From: Lachnospiraceae bacterium UBA3632 | GTDB taxonomy: Bacteria; Bacillota; Clostridia; Lachnospirales; Lachnospiraceae | Reading direction: 5' to 3' | NCBI GenBank assembly: GCA_002373975.1 | Contig: DFKZ01000020.1 | Span: forward strand, 1-8,534 | DNA: 8,534 nucleotides | Shown here: positions 5,807 to 8,534 of the stretch, piece by piece | Layout: each line of letters begins with the position of its first letter | Position numbering within the stretch: position 1 is the stretch's first letter | Notes under the pieces: model-generated | The model's input: only the letters and a program-made list of their open reading frames with translations | Database searches by the model: none | Told to the model about the DNA's origin: nothing | Translations under genes and position numbers: made by a program

Positions 5807-8209
5807 TCACCAGATACTTATCCTGTCTTCTTCGGCAAGGTACATCCCGTCGCCTTCGCTGATCCCATAGGTTTCGTAGAATTCGGGGAACTGCTGGCAT
5901 GTCGCATTGACCCTCAGGTAATTCAGCGGATGCTCGTTGAATATATCTCCCTGCTCAACTATAAGCGTTGACTGCTTTGCCCAAAGCTGTGAATGGCATC
6001 TGAAATACAAATCGTAGTCAAAGCCTTCATAATTTGAAGCCATCTTAAGGCCGATCCGCATACCCGCGATATCTGCCGCGGCTTCTCCTCTGTAGATATT
6101 TCCGTCGCATCTGTTATAGGGATAGGGTGTAAATGTGCTGAAATAATCGGAGAGTCTCTGTGCTCTTTCGGTATATGCCTTGTAATCTTCTTCGGGCATC
6201 CATCCGAAAGGATTCTCCTCCGACACGACCATATTTCCGTCCTTGTCGTACTGTATGCCGTTGGGGTCAAAGCCGTGAGTGAGCTCGTGGCCTATTATCT
6301 CCCCGAGTCGTCCGAGCTTTTCCTCATAGCTCATATCGAGCCTGTATGTATAGTCATTTATAAATCCGTCAAGGATAAAGAACTGATTGAATGCTCCGTA
6401 GTAGAAGCAGTTATCGACTGTGGTCGTAACCTCCGTCTGGATATCATAGCGCCAGTCTCCCCGGATGCGCTCGCTTCCCACAAGCCCGCCCATATGCTTT
6501 CTTGTGTTTACAGTGAGAGCAGCATAAGCATCAAGATAATTCAGTCCCGGATCTACGCCGAGATACGAACTGTCGATAAAGGCATCGGGCTTAAGAATGT
6601 TGAACTCCATTTTGTCGAGCTTTTCCGTGCAGGCCTTCTTTCCTTCTTCCGACATCCACTCCTGACTCTCTATTATCTCACGGAACGTATCTTTGATATC
6701 ATTGGCAATCTTTGTGATATCGGCTCTTTCTTCATCATCCACAAAATATGTCATGTAGGCATTTTCAATAGCAACGCCCATAATGCCTCTGCCGGAGAGT
6801 AATTCTGCCTCATATAGTTCGTTCAGATCTTCCTTTGAATAACCTTCCATTCCGGTTTTGGTATAATAAGCATTCTTGGTCTCAAGATCGAGATATGAGC
6901 CTGCTTCGTATGCCGTATGCACGATGCAGTATGATTTAAGCTTTGAAAGATTTTCTTCGGTATAGAGTGAATCGAGAGTCCTTATATATCGCGGATAGTC
7001 GGCGTTGATACAGCCCTGCTTTACTCCGTACGCCCCAAGTATCCTTCCGATAGGGAAGTTCTCGCATTTAGCGTCTATTTCTGCCAAAGGCATCGGAGTG
7101 AGAAGCTCGTCGTTTTCGTCATCATCTTCGCTCGGCCAGCAGGCTTCAAGGAGCGTGTTCTCAATCTCGTAGCACTCACTGAGTATCCTGTCCGCATCTG
7201 CCGAAGAATATCCCGATCGCTCGAGGATCTCTCTTACGACGGCATCGTACTCGCCGCGAAGCTCTTCAAGCTCGCTTTCCTCCGAATGGTTGTATATCCT
7301 TGGAAGTATTGAAAAATTATCTCCCTGGACAGTTGCGATCCAGTGGGAGGTATCAGTAAGATCAAGAGTCGTGCGGAAGGTGAAAAAGATACTGAAGGGA
7401 TCCTTTGACGGATCTGCGAGATAATCGCTGAGCGCACTTATCGAGCCGATATTTTCTATAGCGTCAAGATATTTTTTTACCGGTGTAACGCCTTCTTCTT
7501 CACGCTTGTCCCAGTTTGTCGCAATATCATAATATGTGCGGACCCGCTCAATGTCATCGCCCTTGTAGGAATCGTGGTCACTGAACATTTTTTTCATGTC
7601 TTCCGAAATGGAATTTCCTCTGAAAGCAAAGGAGATGCAGTCACCCTGATTACTGACCGAAGCGTTTTGAAGATTCTCATAGTTTGTTGAGATATAAAAG
7701 TCATTCTTTACTCCAGGATCCTCCATTTGTCCGGCAACTCCGTAAATGTCTCCGTCGGCCCACTGCGAGGAATCGACCCAGATAGTGCTTTCATCACCTG
7801 TAACCGCTTCGATCTCACTGTCAAATTTATCGGATTTTACAGCAAGGTCGGCGGTCTCATCATAGGCATAGGCAGATACGGCATCACCGTCCCTGATAAA
7901 AAGCTCAGAGACCATATCACCGTCCAGATCCTTCAGCGTATATGAGGTTCCCGGATGCTCCGCAAGATACCTGACACCCGAGATGAACATTATCTCCTCG
8001 GGAACGAATGCATAGTCTGCGTTCTTAACTATATCAATGACTTCCAAGGAATTGTCTCCGGCACTGACATCGACGGTTATCTCAGCCGCTCCGGTTTCTG
8101 TTTCTTCGACTGTTTCGGTCTTAGGCTTTCCGGCACATCCGCATACCGCGCCTGCAAGGAGCGCGCAGCTCAAAATAATACTGAATATCTTTATGTTTTG
8201 CTTTCTCAT
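5807..8209 (-). CDS. M13 family (neprilysin/PepO-like) zinc metallopeptidase, lipoprotein with extra N-terminal region
   Basis: This 800-residue protein begins with a lipoprotein signal: basic MRKQNIK, a hydrophobic stretch, then AVCGC with likely lipidated Cys25. A Thr/Glu-rich linker follows. Residues about 60-165 are extra to the family and contain DLDGDMVSELFI at 94-105. The M13 region starts near NDFYISTNYENL (169-180). Catalytic residues are complete: HELTH at 641-645 (zinc His641 and His645, general base Glu642), third ligand Glu709 in GEAAAD with Asp713, and substrate-binding His760 and Arg766. The tail PEFYETYGIS...ISIW is typical. The substrate-binding NAYY motif reads NCFY at 600-603, exactly 41 residues before the HExxH as in neprilysin. 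Known: M13 enzymes cleave oligopeptides; here, at the outer membrane face, they may serve peptide nutrition or signalling. AGGAG 5 nt upstream supports the start. Usual bacterial members are about 630-700 residues. Confidence 0.92.
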   Translation of the reverse strand: MRKQNIKIFSIILSCALLAGAVCGCAGKPKTETVEETETGAAEITVDVSAGDNSLEVIDIVKNADYAFVPEEIMFISGVRYLAEHPGTSYTLKDLDGDMVSELFIRDGDAVSAYAYDETADLAVKSDKFDSEIEAVTGDESTIWVDSSQWADGDIYGVAGQMEDPGVKNDFYISTNYENLQNASVSNQGDCISFAFRGNSISEDMKKMFSDHDSYKGDDIERVRTYYDIATNWDKREEEGVTPVKKYLDAIENIGSISALSDYLADPSKDPFSIFFTFRTTLDLTDTSHWIATVQGDNFSILPRIYNHSEESELEELRGEYDAVVREILERSGYSSADADRILSECYEIENTLLEACWPSEDDDENDELLTPMPLAEIDAKCENFPIGRILGAYGVKQGCINADYPRYIRTLDSLYTEENLSKLKSYCIVHTAYEAGSYLDLETKNAYYTKTGMEGYSKEDLNELYEAELLSGRGIMGVAIENAYMTYFVDDEERADITKIANDIKDTFREIIESQEWMSEEGKKACTEKLDKMEFNILKPDAFIDSSYLGVDPGLNYLDAYAALTVNTRKHMGGLVGSERIRGDWRYDIQTEVTTTVDNCFYYGAFNQFFILDGFINDYTYRLDMSYEEKLGRLGEIIGHELTHGFDPNGIQYDKDGNMVVSEENPFGWMPEEDYKAYTERAQRLSDYFSTFTPYPYNRCDGNIYRGEAAADIAGMRIGLKMASNYEGFDYDLYFRCHSQLWAKQSTLIVEQGDIFNEHPLNYLRVNATCQQFPEFYETYGISEGDGMYLAEEDRISIW

Positions 8210-8229
8210 CTGATCTCCTTATTTCTTAG

Positions 8230-8270
8230 GCACGGCGGATCCGCATCGTACCTCATATGACGATCCGTGC
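8230..8270 (-). repeat. Imperfect inverted repeat in the peptidase leader
   Basis: GCACGG at 8230-8235 pairs with CCGTGC at 8265-8270, and ATCGT at 8245-8249 pairs with ACGAT at 8260-8264. The 9 unpaired bases between the two left arms (8236-8244), read with the last paired G, form the perfect palindrome GCGGATCCGC at 8235-8244. In the peptidase mRNA this gives a branched or bulged stem-loop ending about 9 bases before the ribosome site. It could tune translation or stability. No known riboswitch was recognised. Confidence 0.4.
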
Positions 8271-8302
8271 GGCCATCAGGGTTTTTACCCCCGGCTCAAT
8301 AT

Positions 8303-8308
8303 CCTCCT
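8303..8308 (-). promoter_or_regulatory. Orphan AGGAGG in the peptidase leader
   Basis: A perfect Shine-Dalgarno AGGAGG lies on the minus strand about 94 bases before the peptidase start. The only start-like codon at hand is a TTG 3 nt downstream that would encode four codons. It may be chance, a relic, or a ribosome stand-by site. The real peptidase site is AGGAG at 8215-8219. Confidence 0.25.
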
Positions 8309-8311
8309 GAA

Positions 8312-8340
8312 ATTATAAAACACTGTTTTCATATTTTCCA
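8312..8340 (-). promoter_or_regulatory. Candidate sigma-A promoter for the M13 peptidase
   Basis: On the minus strand TGGAAA (8335-8340, 4 of 6 matches to TTGACA) and a perfect TATAAT (8312-8317) are separated by exactly 17 bp. Transcription would start near 8305, giving a leader of about 95 nt before the peptidase ATG. Spacing and -10 quality make it the best promoter candidate in the window. Confidence 0.55.
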
Positions 8341-8357
8341 TCTTTCCGGCGGAAAAT
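8333..8357. repeat. Operator-like inverted repeat over the peptidase promoter
   Basis: ATTTTCC at 8333-8339 is repeated in inverted form as GGAAAAT at 8351-8357, with an 11-bp spacer (one helical turn plus). The left arm covers the -35 hexamer of the proposed peptidase promoter. Within it is a smaller hairpin, TTTCC-GGC-GGAAA, at 8343-8355. A dimeric repressor site is plausible, but no regulator gene is visible in the window. Confidence 0.35.
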
Positions 8358-8514
8358 GTTAAAATATTTCAGAGTACTCCTTCAGAATTACAATTCCGTG
8401 GTTCGACAAAATGATACAGTTTATATCCTTGGTGATATCTGTCATCGCATGAAGATCGAAGATGCGGATAACTTGATCAGAAAGATGAATGGAAAGAAAT
8501 ACCTGATAGATTGA
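8356..8514 (+). pseudogene. Relic of a calcineurin-like metallophosphoesterase
   Basis: A 52-codon frame from ATG 8356 to TGA 8512-8514 reads NYNSVVRQNDTVYILGDICH at codons 11-30, then RMKIEDADNLIRKMNGKKYL. This matches the internal core of small bacterial metallophosphoesterases, whose usual form is NDTVYILGD... followed by GKKYLI-x-GNHD. The metal-binding GD at codons 26-27 survives. The N-terminal DxHxGH is absent: upstream codons do not match, and the DNA there is the peptidase promoter region. The GNHD is also absent: the frame stops right after KKYLID, and neither other + frame restores it in the last 20 bases. Known family members are about 160-180 residues or more. The piece is therefore broken at both ends and unlikely to be active. 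The true right boundary lies beyond the window. Confidence 0.6.
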
Positions 8515-8534
8515 TTTATTCCAATCAGTATGCT

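Noticed and set aside
6275..6802. A 175-codon + strand frame inside the peptidase gene
   Set aside because: It is opposite the catalytic part of a convincing M13 protein and shows no motif of its own. The same applies to the + frame at 7955-8260.
1..8534. CRISPR arrays, tRNA or rRNA genes, insertion sequences, phage genes or toxin-antitoxin pairs
   Set aside because: No regularly spaced repeats, no tRNA-like cloverleaf, and no transposase, integrase or toxin-like frames were recognised by eye on either strand.

Overview
The window looks like chromosomal DNA from a low-to-moderate GC anaerobic Firmicute, most likely a Lachnospiraceae member of the Butyrivibrio/Roseburia type. This is an inference. 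It rests on purine-rich Shine-Dalgarno sites before nearly every gene, frequent ATA and AGA codons, and a gene mix of a cytoplasmic GH3 beta-glucosidase, a YhfC-type membrane protease, GNAT acetyltransferases and a large M13 lipoprotein. No rRNA, tRNA, CRISPR array, transposase, integrase or phage gene was seen.

Layout, left to right. (1) 1-459 is the 3' part of a tcdA-type tRNA threonylcarbamoyladenosine dehydratase gene, cut by the window edge. (2) 543-2025 is a two-gene unit: a GtrB/ArnC-like polyprenyl-phosphate glycosyltransferase overlapping by 8 bp with a RimJ/RimL-like GNAT acetyltransferase. This pairing suggests transfer and acetylation of a cell-surface or lipid-linked sugar. (3) 2109-4301 is a BglX-like GH3 beta-glucosidase without a signal peptide, probably hydrolysing imported oligosaccharides in the cytoplasm. 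(4) 4362-5198 is a YhfC-family glutamic-type intramembrane protease. (5) 5310-5780 is a second, small GNAT acetyltransferase. All of these are on the + strand.

(6) 5807-8209 on the - strand is an 800-residue, lipid-anchored, zinc-dependent M13 (neprilysin/PepO-like) peptidase, convergent with the second GNAT. It has about 140 extra N-terminal residues, including a DxDGD-type calcium-binding-like motif, ahead of the M13 domain. (7) 8210-8534 contains no intact gene. It holds the peptidase leader and a good candidate promoter. An inverted repeat overlaps the -35 box. On the + strand there is a 52-codon relic of a calcineurin-like metallophosphoesterase, broken at both ends.

The genes do not form one obvious pathway. 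The only tight functional pair is the glycosyltransferase and acetyltransferase. I see no convincing new multi-gene system. The best leads are the unusual M13 architecture, its structured and possibly regulated leader, and the metallophosphoesterase relic next to it.
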